16,160 nucleotides of DNA from an uncultured Prevotellaceae bacterium (GTDB lineage Bacteria; Bacteroidota; Bacteroidia; Bacteroidales; Muribaculaceae). The position numbers and the translations under genes are program-made. This document shows, piece after piece, positions 6,814 to 13,307 of the stretch. Position 1 is the stretch's first letter. Every line of letters begins with the position of its first letter. The stretch covers positions 1 to 16,160 of the forward strand of contig UQLZ01000053.1 of NCBI GenBank assembly GCA_900541935.1, written 5' to 3'. The notes under the pieces are model-generated. The model was not told where the DNA came from, did no database searches, and saw only the letters and a list, made by a program, of their open reading frames with translations.

Positions 6814-7155
6814 TTAAAATTTAAGACCTCCATTGCGAGCACCGTCAGCCAACGCCTTTACTCTTCCATGGAAAAGGTAGCCGTTTCTGTCGAATACTAC
6901 TTCGTTGATACCTGCTGCGATCGCTTTTTCGGCTACCAATTGGCCTACTTTTGCTGCAACTTCAGATTTTGTTCCTTCGGTAATGCCTTTTGAAGAAGCA
7001 GATACTAAAGTTGCGCCTTTGCTGTCGTCAACTAATTGAACATAGATAGCCTTGTTGCTTCTGAACACTGTCATACGAGGACGTTCTGCAGTACCAGAGA
7101 TTTTTCCGCGGATGCGTGTTTTTATTTTAATTCTTCTTTGTTGCTTAGTAATCAT
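6814..7155 (-). CDS. rplR: 50S ribosomal protein L18 (uL18)
   Basis: uL18 binds 5S rRNA together with uL5 and anchors it in the central protuberance. The 113-aa protein has the basic N-terminus (RRIKIKTRIRGKISGTAERP), the RMTVFRSNKAIYVQLVDD strand and the conserved end FDRNGYLFHGRVKALADGAR. It is 15 nt downstream of rplF and 11 nt upstream of rpsE. The bases before the ATG include GAGAAG, only a faint Shine-Dalgarno resemblance. Confidence 0.97.
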   Translation of the reverse strand: MITKQQRRIKIKTRIRGKISGTAERPRMTVFRSNKAIYVQLVDDSKGATLVSASSKGITEGTKSEVAAKVGQLVAEKAIAAGINEVVFDRNGYLFHGRVKALADGARNGGLKF

Positions 7156-7170
7156 AATCTTCTCAAATTA

Positions 7171-7725
7171 TTATTTAGCACTAGCCGATTTACCTGACTT
7201 ACGACGGATAACTTCACCAACGAACTTGATACCTTTACCCTTATAAGGTTCTGGCTTACGGAATGTTCTAATCTTAGCACAAACCTGTCCGAGGAGTTGC
7301 TTGTCGCATGACTCAAGGATAATCAACGGATTCTTATTTCTCTCTGTTTTAGCCTCTACCTTAATTTCCTTAGGCAATACAAAGTAGATAGCGTGTGAGA
7401 AACCCAAAGAGAGTTCCAACACTTGACCGTTAGATGTTGCACGATAACCAACACCAACAAGTTCCATTTCTTTCTTGTAGCCTTCAGAAACGCCAACAAC
7501 CATATTGTTGATCAAAGCACGAACCAAACCATGGTGAGCTCTGTGCTCGCGGTCGTCAGATGGACGAGTTACGATTACGTGGCCGTCTTCTACCTTAACA
7601 GTAAGGTCTTCGTGGAATGATTGTGAAAGTTCGCCTTTAGGACCTTTAACTGTTACTACGTTTTTCTCTATTTTAACGTCTACACCAGCAGGTATAGCGA
7701 TAGGTGCTTTTCCTATTCTTGACAT
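7171..7725 (-). CDS. rplF: 50S ribosomal protein L6 (uL6)
   Basis: uL6 sits at the base of the L7/L12 stalk next to the sarcin-ricin loop, where elongation factors dock. The 184-aa sequence contains the two-fold repeated domain, with MSRIGKAPIAIPAGVDVKIE at the start. The conserved C-terminal PEPYKGKGIKFVGEVIRRKS block lies at about 157-176. It starts 20 nt after rpsH. Unlike every other gene in the window it has a perfect Shine-Dalgarno (AAGGAGGT) 6 nt before the ATG, which also confirms the start (separate entry). Confidence 0.98.
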   Translation of the reverse strand: MSRIGKAPIAIPAGVDVKIEKNVVTVKGPKGELSQSFHEDLTVKVEDGHVIVTRPSDDREHRAHHGLVRALINNMVVGVSEGYKKEMELVGVGYRATSNGQVLELSLGFSHAIYFVLPKEIKVEAKTERNKNPLIILESCDKQLLGQVCAKIRTFRKPEPYKGKGIKFVGEVIRRKSGKSASAK

Positions 7726-7731
7726 ATCAAT

Positions 7732-7739
7732 ACCTCCTT
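7732..7739 (-). promoter_or_regulatory. Strong Shine-Dalgarno of rplF
   Basis: On the minus strand AAGGAGGT, preceded by a run of A, stands exactly 6 nt before the rplF ATG (7725-7723). It would pair perfectly with the 16S rRNA 3' end. I inspected the bases upstream of all other starts here: rplW has a partial AAAGGA, rplE has GGAGG at a long 10-nt distance inside rplX codons, and the rest have none. In Bacteroidota the anti-Shine-Dalgarno is known to be largely sequestered and seldom used, so this isolated perfect site stands out. Confidence 0.8.
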
Positions 7740-7745
7740 TTTAGA

Positions 7746-8144
7746 TTAATAGATGTAACATAGAACCTCGCCACCTATCTTTTGTTCCTTAGCTTCCTTA
7801 TTGGTCATGATACCTTTAGAAGTAGAGAGGATAGCGATACCCAAACCATTCAACACTCTCGGCATGTCTTTGTAGCCGGTATACTGGCGCAAACCTGGGC
7901 GAGAAACTCGTTTCAAGCACTTGATAGCGTTAACCTTGTCAATCGGATCGTACTTAAGAGCGATCTTGATTGTTCCACCCGGAGTTTCACCTTCTATAAA
8001 CTTATAATTAAGAATATAGCCCTTTTCAAAGAGAATTTTTGTAATCTCTTTCTTCAAGTTTGAGGCTGGCACTTCAACAACACGGTGTTGAGCCTTGATA
8101 GCATTCCTCAATCTTGTCAAATAATCTGCTATTGGATCAGTCAT
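7746..8144 (-). CDS. rpsH: 30S ribosomal protein S8 (uS8)
   Basis: uS8 is a primary 16S rRNA-binding protein (helix 21) and the repressor of the spc operon in E. coli. The 132-aa sequence opens MTDPIADYLTRLRNAIKAQH and ends GIMTNKEAKEQKIGGEVLCY plus Ile-Tyr, both family hallmarks. It is preceded by a 65-nt spacer, long for this operon, that holds a compact hairpin (separate entry). rplF follows after 20 nt. There is no Shine-Dalgarno before its ATG. Confidence 0.98.
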   Translation of the reverse strand: MTDPIADYLTRLRNAIKAQHRVVEVPASNLKKEITKILFEKGYILNYKFIEGETPGGTIKIALKYDPIDKVNAIKCLKRVSRPGLRQYTGYKDMPRVLNGLGIAILSTSKGIMTNKEAKEQKIGGEVLCYIY

Positions 8145-8161
8145 ATTGATTTTTGTTTTAA

Positions 8162-8186
8162 ATTGATCCGGACCATTCCGGACAAT
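8162..8186 (-). promoter_or_regulatory. Hairpin in the rpsN-rpsH spacer (two TCCGGA copies)
   Basis: On the minus strand ATTG (8186-8183), TCCGGA (8182-8177), loop ATGG (8176-8173), TCCGGA (8172-8167), one bulged T (8166) and CAAT (8165-8162) form a 10-bp stem with a single bulge. It stands 17 nt before the rpsH ATG in a spacer that is otherwise AT-rich. The bases after it are A-rich, not a T-run, so it is not an intrinsic terminator. It could be a protein-binding site controlling rpsH, an mRNA-stability element, or a 5'-end or processing structure. It does not look like the uS8-binding core of 16S helix 21. Function is inferred only. Confidence 0.55.
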
Positions 8187-8209
8187 ATTTAATACTCTCT
8201 AAAATTAAA

Positions 8210-8509
8210 TTACCAGCTTGCTTTTTTAACGCCCGGGATAAGACCTGCAGAAGCCATTTCCCTGAACTGGATTCTCGAAATGCCGAATTGACGCATATAA
8301 CCTTTTGGACGACCGGTGATTTTGCAACGGTTGTGCAAACGGATTGGGTTAGCGTTTTTAGGAATTGACTGCAACTTTTGTGATGCCTCGTAAGCCTCTT
8401 CAGGTGTTCCGTGGTTCACGATTTCCTTCAATTCTTCACGCTTTTTAGCATATTTGGCTACGAGTTTGGCTCTTTTTACTTCGCGAGCCTTCATTGATTC
8501 TTTTGCCAT
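8210..8509 (-). CDS. rpsN: 30S ribosomal protein S14 (uS14), zinc-free long form
   Basis: uS14 is a 30S head protein needed for late assembly. At 99 aa this is the long form: it has an internal helical insert (residues about 20-50) and lacks the paired CxxC knuckles of the short zinc-binding type. Only one cysteine is present, in HNRCKITGRPKGYMR. The C-terminus GISRIQFREMASAGLIPGVK plus KASW is canonical. It starts 6 nt after rplE and is followed by the 65-nt spacer before rpsH. Confidence 0.97.
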   Translation of the reverse strand: MAKESMKAREVKRAKLVAKYAKKREELKEIVNHGTPEEAYEASQKLQSIPKNANPIRLHNRCKITGRPKGYMRQFGISRIQFREMASAGLIPGVKKASW

Positions 8510-8515
8510 GTTCTA

Positions 8516-9064
8516 TTATTTAGCGTTTTTAAACGGTAAACCAAATTGTTTCAATAGAGCGTAACCTTCTTCGTCTGTGTTGGCAGTTGTCACGAAAGTG
8601 ATGTTCATACCCATCAACTTTTGGATGCTGTCGATATTGATTTCAGGGAAGATGATTTGCTCGGTAATACCAAGTGTATAGTTTCCTCGGCCGTCGAACT
8701 TAGAGTCAATACCCTTGAAGTCACGGATACGTGGGAGAGCGATTCTCACCAATCTTTCAAGGAATTCGTACATCTTGTCACGGCGAAGAGTAACTCTAAC
8801 GCCAATAGGCATTTTTTTACGAACCTTGAAGTTTGAAATATCCTTTCTTGACAAGGTTGGGACAGCCTTCTGGCCTGTGATTGCTGTCAACTCGTTAATA
8901 GCAGTTTCGATAACTTTCTTATCTGCTGTAGCAATACCAAGACCTTGGTTAACAACAATCTTAGTTAGGCGAGGTACTTGCATAACGGAAGTGTATTTGA
9001 ACTCTTTCTCAAGAGCAGGAACTATTCTTTCCTTATAGTCCTTTTTAATATTAGCGCTACTCAT
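8516..9064 (-). CDS. rplE: 50S ribosomal protein L5 (uL5)
   Basis: uL5 binds 5S rRNA and contacts P-site tRNA and uS13 across the subunit interface. The 182-aa sequence has VMQVPRLTKIVVNQGLGIAT (about 28-47), GQKAVPTLSRKDISNFKVRK and the C-terminal TTANTDEEGYALLKQFGLPF, all characteristic. Its ATG overlaps the rplX stop by one base (TAATG), suggesting translational coupling. A GGAGG occurs 10 nt before the ATG, but it lies in Glu codons of rplX and is too far away for an ideal site. Confidence 0.98.
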   Translation of the reverse strand: MSSANIKKDYKERIVPALEKEFKYTSVMQVPRLTKIVVNQGLGIATADKKVIETAINELTAITGQKAVPTLSRKDISNFKVRKKMPIGVRVTLRRDKMYEFLERLVRIALPRIRDFKGIDSKFDGRGNYTLGITEQIIFPEINIDSIQKLMGMNITFVTTANTDEEGYALLKQFGLPFKNAK

Positions 9065-9384
9065 TATTTAATTTCCTCCCCTGATTTTTTAGAAATACGT
9101 ACTGATTTACCTGCTTCGTTCTTAGCACGACCGATACGAGTCGGCTTGCCTGTCTTCGGGTCAACCGGGTTCAGATTAGAAACATGTACAGGTGCCTCCA
9201 TCTTAATGATGCCTCCTTGCGGGTGCTTAGCACTCGGCTTAGAGCTCTTTGAGATGATGTTGATACCTTCAACGATGGCTTTGTTCTTTTTCACGAGGAC
9301 AGAAAGGACGCGGCCTGTCTTGCCCTTGTCATTGCCGGCGTTTACATAAACGGTATCACCTTTTTTAATATGTAACTTGCTCAT
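9064..9384 (-). CDS. rplX: 50S ribosomal protein L24 (uL24)
   Basis: uL24 is an assembly-initiator protein of the 50S subunit located near the tunnel exit. The 106-aa protein starts MSKLHIKKGDTVYVNAGNDK with a KOW motif (about residues 5-32) and carries the HPQGGIIKMEAPVHVSNLNP stretch (74-93) typical of the family. It is 19 nt after rplN and its stop overlaps the rplE start by one base. No Shine-Dalgarno is visible. Confidence 0.98.
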   Translation of the reverse strand: MSKLHIKKGDTVYVNAGNDKGKTGRVLSVLVKKNKAIVEGINIISKSSKPSAKHPQGGIIKMEAPVHVSNLNPVDPKTGKPTRIGRAKNEAGKSVRISKKSGEEIK

Positions 9385-9403
9385 TTTCTAATTTTTTGTG
9401 AAA

Positions 9404-9769
9404 TTAAAGTACTTCCGGTGCCAAAGACACAATCTTCATATTAGTAGCACGAAGCTCTCTGGCAACAGGACCGAAGATACGGCTACCGCGAATTTCACCG
9501 GCATTATTCAACAATACACAAGCGTTATCGTCGAAACGGATGTAACTACCGTCCTGACGACGGATTTCCTTCTTTGTTCTTACGACAACAGCTTTTGACA
9601 CAGTTCCTTTCTTCACGTCAGATGAAGGGATTGCATTCTTCACCGTAACAACGATGATGTCGCCTACTGAAGCGTATCTGCGACCTGTGCCGCCTAAAAC
9701 TCGGATACAAAGTGCTTCCTTAGCACCACTGTTATCCGCTACAGTCAATCGTGATTCAGTCTGTATCAT
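9404..9769 (-). CDS. rplN: 50S ribosomal protein L14 (uL14)
   Basis: uL14 forms part of the inter-subunit bridge and the docking site of the silencing factor RsfS. The 121-aa length is standard. It begins MIQTESRLTVADNSGAKEAL, contains GRRYASVGDIIVVTVKNAIP (30-49) and KGTVSKAVVVRTKKEIRRQD, and ends in the FGPVARELR ... MKIVSLAPEVL block. It follows rpsQ by 2 nt and opens the region corresponding to the E. coli spc operon, with no promoter or terminator visible at that junction. Confidence 0.98.
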   Translation of the reverse strand: MIQTESRLTVADNSGAKEALCIRVLGGTGRRYASVGDIIVVTVKNAIPSSDVKKGTVSKAVVVRTKKEIRRQDGSYIRFDDNACVLLNNAGEIRGSRIFGPVARELRATNMKIVSLAPEVL

Positions 9770-9771
9770 TG

Positions 9772-10026
9772 TTATTTAGCTTTTTCGATTATTTCTACTA
9801 ATCTCCATCTCTTAGTTTTGCTCAACGGGCGAGTTTCTTGAAGACGAACAGTATCGCCAACGTTACACTCGTTCTTTTCATCGTGAGCGTGGTATTTCTT
9901 CGTCTTGTTGACGAACTTACCATAAATTGGATGTTTTTCCTTGTACTTAACAGTAACGGTGATTGTCTTGTCACCCTTATTGCTGGAAACAACCCCAACA
10001 CGTTCTTTTCTCAAATTTCTTTCCAT
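9772..10026 (-). CDS. rpsQ: 30S ribosomal protein S17 (uS17)
   Basis: uS17 is a primary 16S rRNA-binding OB-fold protein of the 30S body. The 84-aa sequence matches the family in length and shows MERNLRKERVGVVSSNKGDK, TITVTVKYKEKHPIYGKFVN and the conserved GDTVRLQETRPLSKTKRWRL segment. It lies 11 nt after rpmC and 2 nt before rplN, so the S10 and spc blocks are effectively fused into one transcript here. No Shine-Dalgarno is apparent. Confidence 0.97.
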   Translation of the reverse strand: MERNLRKERVGVVSSNKGDKTITVTVKYKEKHPIYGKFVNKTKKYHAHDEKNECNVGDTVRLQETRPLSKTKRWRLVEIIEKAK

Positions 10027-10037
10027 CTCTCTTGGGA

Positions 10038-10235
10038 TTATTTTTCGTTAAGTTCGCGTTTACGCAATTCTGTTTTCATTCGTGCGATCATCCTTCTGTC
10101 CTGTGTAATCTTAGCAGGGTTGTCAAGAGGAGAGATCGAGTGATTGATTTTTTGTTGAAGATACTCTTTTTGAGCAACCTCAAGACGTTCAATCAATTCT
10201 TTAGTTCCTAATTCTTTGATTTCTTCCTTTTTCAT
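10038..10235 (-). CDS. rpmC: 50S ribosomal protein L29 (uL29)
   Basis: uL29 sits at the tunnel exit and, with uL23, forms the platform for trigger factor and SRP. The 65-aa sequence is two helices: MKKEEIKELGTKELIERLEV first, then PAKITQDRRMIARMKTELRK plus RELNEK. The INHSISPLDNPA linker between them is like other Bacteroidales L29 proteins I recall. It is 6 nt after rplP and 11 nt before rpsQ. Sequence conservation in this family is low, but position and pattern agree. Confidence 0.95.
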   Translation of the reverse strand: MKKEEIKELGTKELIERLEVAQKEYLQQKINHSISPLDNPAKITQDRRMIARMKTELRKRELNEK

Positions 10236-10241
10236 AACTTA

Positions 10242-10673
10242 TTACACGTTTTGAGTTGGATCATAATCGCGACGAACAACAAATTTAGTGGTAACAGGAA
10301 GCTTTTGAGCTGCGAGGCGCAATGCTTCTTTAGCCACGTCATAGCTGACGCCTTCTACTTCAATAACGATACGTCCAGGAGTGATTGGGAATACATATCC
10401 TTCTGGGTTACCTTTACCTTTACCCATACGCACTTCAGCAGGCTTCTTAGTAATAGGCTTATCTGGGAAGATTCTAATCCAGATTTGACCCTGACGCTGC
10501 ATGTAACGCGTAACTGCGATACGAGCTGCTTCTATTTGGCGGCCTGTAATCCATTTGGATTCAAGCGATTTTATACCGAACGAACCAAAAGCCAACTGGT
10601 TACCGCGGTGGGCGAAACCCTTCATGCGGCCTTTTTGCTGTCTTCTGAATTTTGTCTTTTTTGGTTGTAACAT
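10242..10673 (-). CDS. rplP: 50S ribosomal protein L16 (uL16)
   Basis: uL16 organises the A-site tRNA corridor of the 50S subunit. The 143-aa protein starts MLQPKKTKFRRQQKGRMKGF and contains the conserved RQGQIWIRIFPDKPITKKPA (about 60-79) and VRMGKGKGNPEGYV. The Arg in EVRMGKGKG corresponds to the arginine hydroxylated in E. coli L16; whether it is modified here is unknown. It lies 19 nt after rpsC and 6 nt before rpmC. Confidence 0.98.
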   Translation of the reverse strand: MLQPKKTKFRRQQKGRMKGFAHRGNQLAFGSFGIKSLESKWITGRQIEAARIAVTRYMQRQGQIWIRIFPDKPITKKPAEVRMGKGKGNPEGYVFPITPGRIVIEVEGVSYDVAKEALRLAAQKLPVTTKFVVRRDYDPTQNV

Positions 10674-10692
10674 TGTTGTCTAATTACTCGGT

Positions 10693-11418
10693 TTAACGAT
10701 TGTTTTTCTTCTCGCGGAAACCGCCTTTTCTGTTACGACCGTTTGGACGACCTTCTTTTTGGTTGTTAGTGAAATTAGGAGCAAGATCACGCTTGCCGTA
10801 AACTTCACCGCGGCAAATCCAAACTTTAACACCGACGATTCCTACTTTAGTTAGAGCCTCAACGAGTGCGTAGTCAATGTCTGCACGGAGAGTATGAAGA
10901 GGTGTACGACCTTCTTTGAACATCTCTGAACGAGCCATTTCTGCACCGTTCAAACGACCGCTTACTTGGATTTTGATACCTTCAGCACCTGCACGCATTG
11001 TTGATGCAATTGCAGTCTTGACTGCACGACGGTAAGCGATTTTGCCTTCGATCTGACGGGCTACGTTTGTTGCAACGATTTGAGCGTCTAACTCAGGGCG
11101 TTTAACTTCATGGATGTTGATTTGAACATCCTTCTTAGTAATTTTCTTAAGTTCCTCTTTAAGTTTGTCAACTTCCTGACCACCTTTACCGATGATAAGA
11201 CCCGGACGAGATGTGCAGACAGTGACTGTAATCATCTTAAGAGTTCTTTCGATTACGATACGAGATACACTCTGTTTTGCAAGGCGAGCATTAAGATATT
11301 TACGGATCTTAAAGTCTTCGAGCAAAGAATCACCGTAATCTTTTCCATCATACCAGCTGGAATCCCAACCTCTGACGATGCCTAAGCGGTTGCTTATTGG
11401 ATTAACTTTCTGACCCAT
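10693..11418 (-). CDS. rpsC: 30S ribosomal protein S3 (uS3)
   Basis: uS3 lines the mRNA entry tunnel of the 30S subunit and takes part in mRNA unwinding with uS4 and uS5. The 241-aa sequence starts MGQKVNPISNRLGIVRGWDS. It has a type II KH domain with its GxxG loop at GKGG (77-80), and the C-terminal domain with AYRRAVKTAIASTMRAGAEG and the VKVWICRGEVYG strand. A short basic, Asn/Arg-rich tail ends the protein. It starts 3 nt after rplV and precedes rplP by 19 nt. Confidence 0.98.
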   Translation of the reverse strand: MGQKVNPISNRLGIVRGWDSSWYDGKDYGDSLLEDFKIRKYLNARLAKQSVSRIVIERTLKMITVTVCTSRPGLIIGKGGQEVDKLKEELKKITKKDVQINIHEVKRPELDAQIVATNVARQIEGKIAYRRAVKTAIASTMRAGAEGIKIQVSGRLNGAEMARSEMFKEGRTPLHTLRADIDYALVEALTKVGIVGVKVWICRGEVYGKRDLAPNFTNNQKEGRPNGRNRKGGFREKKNNR

Positions 11419-11421
11419 TTC

Positions 11422-11835
11422 TTATGCTTCTGTTTTAGTGTTAATATCTTTTGTACCGATGAACAATGTCACGTGGTTCGAACGTTTGCGGATTCTGTAG
11501 CCACGGCCTTGTGGTGCCGGACGCAGACGCTTTAGCATTGGTGCTGGATCAACGAAGATTGTGTTGATGAACAATTCACCTGCTTCAGCTTTTCTTTCGT
11601 TCTTCTGTTCCCAGTTAGCGATTGCTGAACGGAGTAGTTTCTCGACTTTTGCAGCAGCCTCTTTGTTAGAGAACTTGAGGACGCCAAGAGCCTTGAATAC
11701 TTCCATACCGCGAACCATGTCAGCAACGTAGCGCATTTTGCGGGGAGAAGATGGGACGTTGCGCAATTTTGCACAACAAAGAGCTTTCTTAGCTTCTTTT
11801 ATTTTGTCGGCTGAGATTTTTTTTCTTACACCCAT
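11422..11835 (-). CDS. rplV: 50S ribosomal protein L22 (uL22)
   Basis: uL22 contributes the long beta-hairpin that, with uL4, narrows the exit tunnel near the macrolide site. The 137-aa protein has an N-terminal extension (1-26) ahead of the conserved SSPRKMRYVADMVRG (29-43), then AIANWEQKNERKAE and the tunnel hairpin at about 96-120 (MLKRLRPAPQGRGYRIRKRS). The extension and the C-terminal KDINTKTEA make it longer than the 110-aa E. coli protein and are normal for Bacteroidota. It is separated from rpsS by 43 nt of AT-rich sequence. Confidence 0.98.
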   Translation of the reverse strand: MGVRKKISADKIKEAKKALCCAKLRNVPSSPRKMRYVADMVRGMEVFKALGVLKFSNKEAAAKVEKLLRSAIANWEQKNERKAEAGELFINTIFVDPAPMLKRLRPAPQGRGYRIRKRSNHVTLFIGTKDINTKTEA

Positions 11836-11840
11836 TGTAT

Positions 11841-11858
11841 TTAATTCTTTTTAATTCT
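11841..11858 (-). repeat. Short tandem repeat in the rpsS-rplV spacer
   Basis: The 43-nt spacer between rpsS and rplV contains TTAATTCT twice at a 10-base period on the plus strand (AGAATTAA twice on the minus strand), just before the rplV ATG. It is AT-rich and may be no more than low-complexity sequence favouring initiation without a Shine-Dalgarno. I see no hairpin or convincing promoter in the spacer. Confidence 0.4.
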
Positions 11859-11878
11859 AACGATTAACACCCTGCCGA

Positions 11879-12148
11879 TTATTTCTTTTTGTTACCTGCA
11901 TGGCCGCCGAATTTACGCGTTGGAGCAAATTCGCCCAACTTGTGGCCTACCATGTTTTCTGTAACATAAACAGGGATAAATTTATTACCATTGTGCACAG
12001 TGAAAGTATGACCAACGAAGTCTGGTGCAATCATTGAAGCACGGCTCCAAGTCTTGATAGCGACTTTCTTACCGCTTTCGTTCATTGCTGCAACTTTCTT
12101 GTCAAGCTTCACACTTATGTATGGGCCTTTTTTTAAAGATCGACTCAT
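11879..12148 (-). CDS. rpsS: 30S ribosomal protein S19 (uS19)
   Basis: uS19 is a 30S head protein that pairs with uS13 near the A and P sites. The 89-aa length is typical. MSRSLKKGPYISVKLDKKVA at the start, IKTWSRASMIAPDFVGHTFT (31-50) and GHKLGEFAPTRKFGGHAG near the end are the family hallmarks. It follows rplB by 17 nt and is followed by a 43-nt AT-rich spacer before rplV. Confidence 0.98.
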   Translation of the reverse strand: MSRSLKKGPYISVKLDKKVAAMNESGKKVAIKTWSRASMIAPDFVGHTFTVHNGNKFIPVYVTENMVGHKLGEFAPTRKFGGHAGNKKK

Positions 12149-12165
12149 GATGTTTTAATTAAGTG

Positions 12166-12990
12166 TTACTTTTTCCTTCTTTCAATAATATACTTAGAAG
12201 AATGCTTCTTAGGAGCACGAGTCTTAAGACCCTTAGAGTACAAGCCCTTGCGTGAGCGTGGGTGACCTCCAGAAGCACGTCCTTCACCACCACCCATTGG
12301 GTGATCAACTGGGTTCATAACAACACCACGGTTGTGTGGTCTGCGTCCCAACCAGCGTGAGCGTCCGGCTTTACCAGAGCGTTCAAGTGCGTGGTCAGAA
12401 TTACCAACAACGCCGATAGTTGCCTTGCAAGTAGCGAGTACCTTGCGTGTTTCACCAGAAGGTAATTTGATGATAACATAGTCACCATCGCGAGAAGTCA
12501 ACTGTGCAAATGTGCCTGCAGAACGAACCATAGAGGCTCCTTGTCCTGGGCGTAACTCAATGTTATGAATTAAAGTACCAACAGGTATTTTGCTTAGTGG
12601 AAGAGCGTTCCCCACCTCTGGTGCGGCGTTCTCCCCACTCATAACTGTAGAGCCAACTTGCAATCCGTTGGGTGCAATTATGTATGCCTTTGAACCGTCC
12701 TTGTAAAAGAGCAATGCGATACGAGCCGAACGGTTCGGATCATATTCGATTGATTTTACTGTCGCAGGCACACCGTCTTTTGTTCTCTTAAAGTCAATGA
12801 TACGGAATTTACGCTTGTGGCCGCCGCCGACATATCTTGTCGTGCGGTGACCTTCTGCGTTACGTCCGCCTGTGGACATTTTTCCGACCGTAAGAGATTT
12901 CTCTGGTGTACGTGCAGTGATTTCATCGAATACACCAATAATTTTGTGTCTTTGCCCCGGTGTTGTGGGCTTCAATTTTCTTACTGCCAT
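12166..12990 (-). CDS. rplB: 50S ribosomal protein L2 (uL2)
   Basis: uL2 is required for subunit association and lies close to the peptidyl-transferase centre. The 274-aa protein has the OB-like and SH3-like RNA-binding domains (about 60-200) and the conserved C-terminal MNPVDHPMGGGEGRASGGHP. His230 in that motif corresponds to the conserved E. coli His229, while the second His of the E. coli HPHGGG motif is Met232 here, which I recall as normal in Bacteroidales. It is 8 nt after rplW. Length and motifs are complete. Confidence 0.98.
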   Translation of the reverse strand: MAVRKLKPTTPGQRHKIIGVFDEITARTPEKSLTVGKMSTGGRNAEGHRTTRYVGGGHKRKFRIIDFKRTKDGVPATVKSIEYDPNRSARIALLFYKDGSKAYIIAPNGLQVGSTVMSGENAAPEVGNALPLSKIPVGTLIHNIELRPGQGASMVRSAGTFAQLTSRDGDYVIIKLPSGETRKVLATCKATIGVVGNSDHALERSGKAGRSRWLGRRPHNRGVVMNPVDHPMGGGEGRASGGHPRSRKGLYSKGLKTRAPKKHSSKYIIERRKK

Positions 12991-12998
12991 TTTTTAAA

Positions 12999-13289
12999 TT
13001 AAATATTGCTATAATAATCTATAGTTTCACCTTCAGCCAAAGTAACAATTGCCTTTTTGTAAGCAGATGTGCTACCTTGAATAAGTCCTGATTTTGTGTA
13101 TTTTGATTTGTCCTTACCACGACAAACCATTGTGTTAACTGAAACGACTTTAACGCCGTAAAGCTTTTGAACGAGTTGCTTGATTTGCTCGCGGTTCGCT
13201 TCCGGAGAAACACGGAAAGTGTAGCGGTTTTGCTTTTCTGTAAGCGCTGTCGCCTTTTCAGTCACGATTGGTGTTATACTAATTTCCAT
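12999..13289 (-). CDS. rplW: 50S ribosomal protein L23 (uL23)
   Basis: uL23 borders the tunnel exit and is the main docking site for trigger factor and the signal recognition particle. The 96-aa protein starts MEISITPIVTEKATALTEKQ and contains YTFRVSPEANREQIKQLVQK (23-42) and VKVVSVNTMVCRGK, as expected for the family. It lies 18 nt after rplD and 8 nt before rplB. AAAGGA, 8 nt before the ATG, is a partial Shine-Dalgarno, the second-best such match in the window. Confidence 0.97.
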   Translation of the reverse strand: MEISITPIVTEKATALTEKQNRYTFRVSPEANREQIKQLVQKLYGVKVVSVNTMVCRGKDKSKYTKSGLIQGSTSAYKKAIVTLAEGETIDYYSNI

Positions 13290-13307
13290 TTTTCTGTGTC
13301 CTTTTTG

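Noticed and set aside
8162..8186. rpsN-rpsH hairpin as an intrinsic terminator or attenuator
   Set aside because: The bases following the stem on the transcribed strand are A-rich, not a T-run, and operon genes continue 17 nt later.
9075..9079. GGAGG as a true Shine-Dalgarno for rplE
   Set aside because: It is 10 nt from the ATG and lies in Gly/Glu codons of the rplX C-terminus, so coincidence with coding is likely; kept only as a note.
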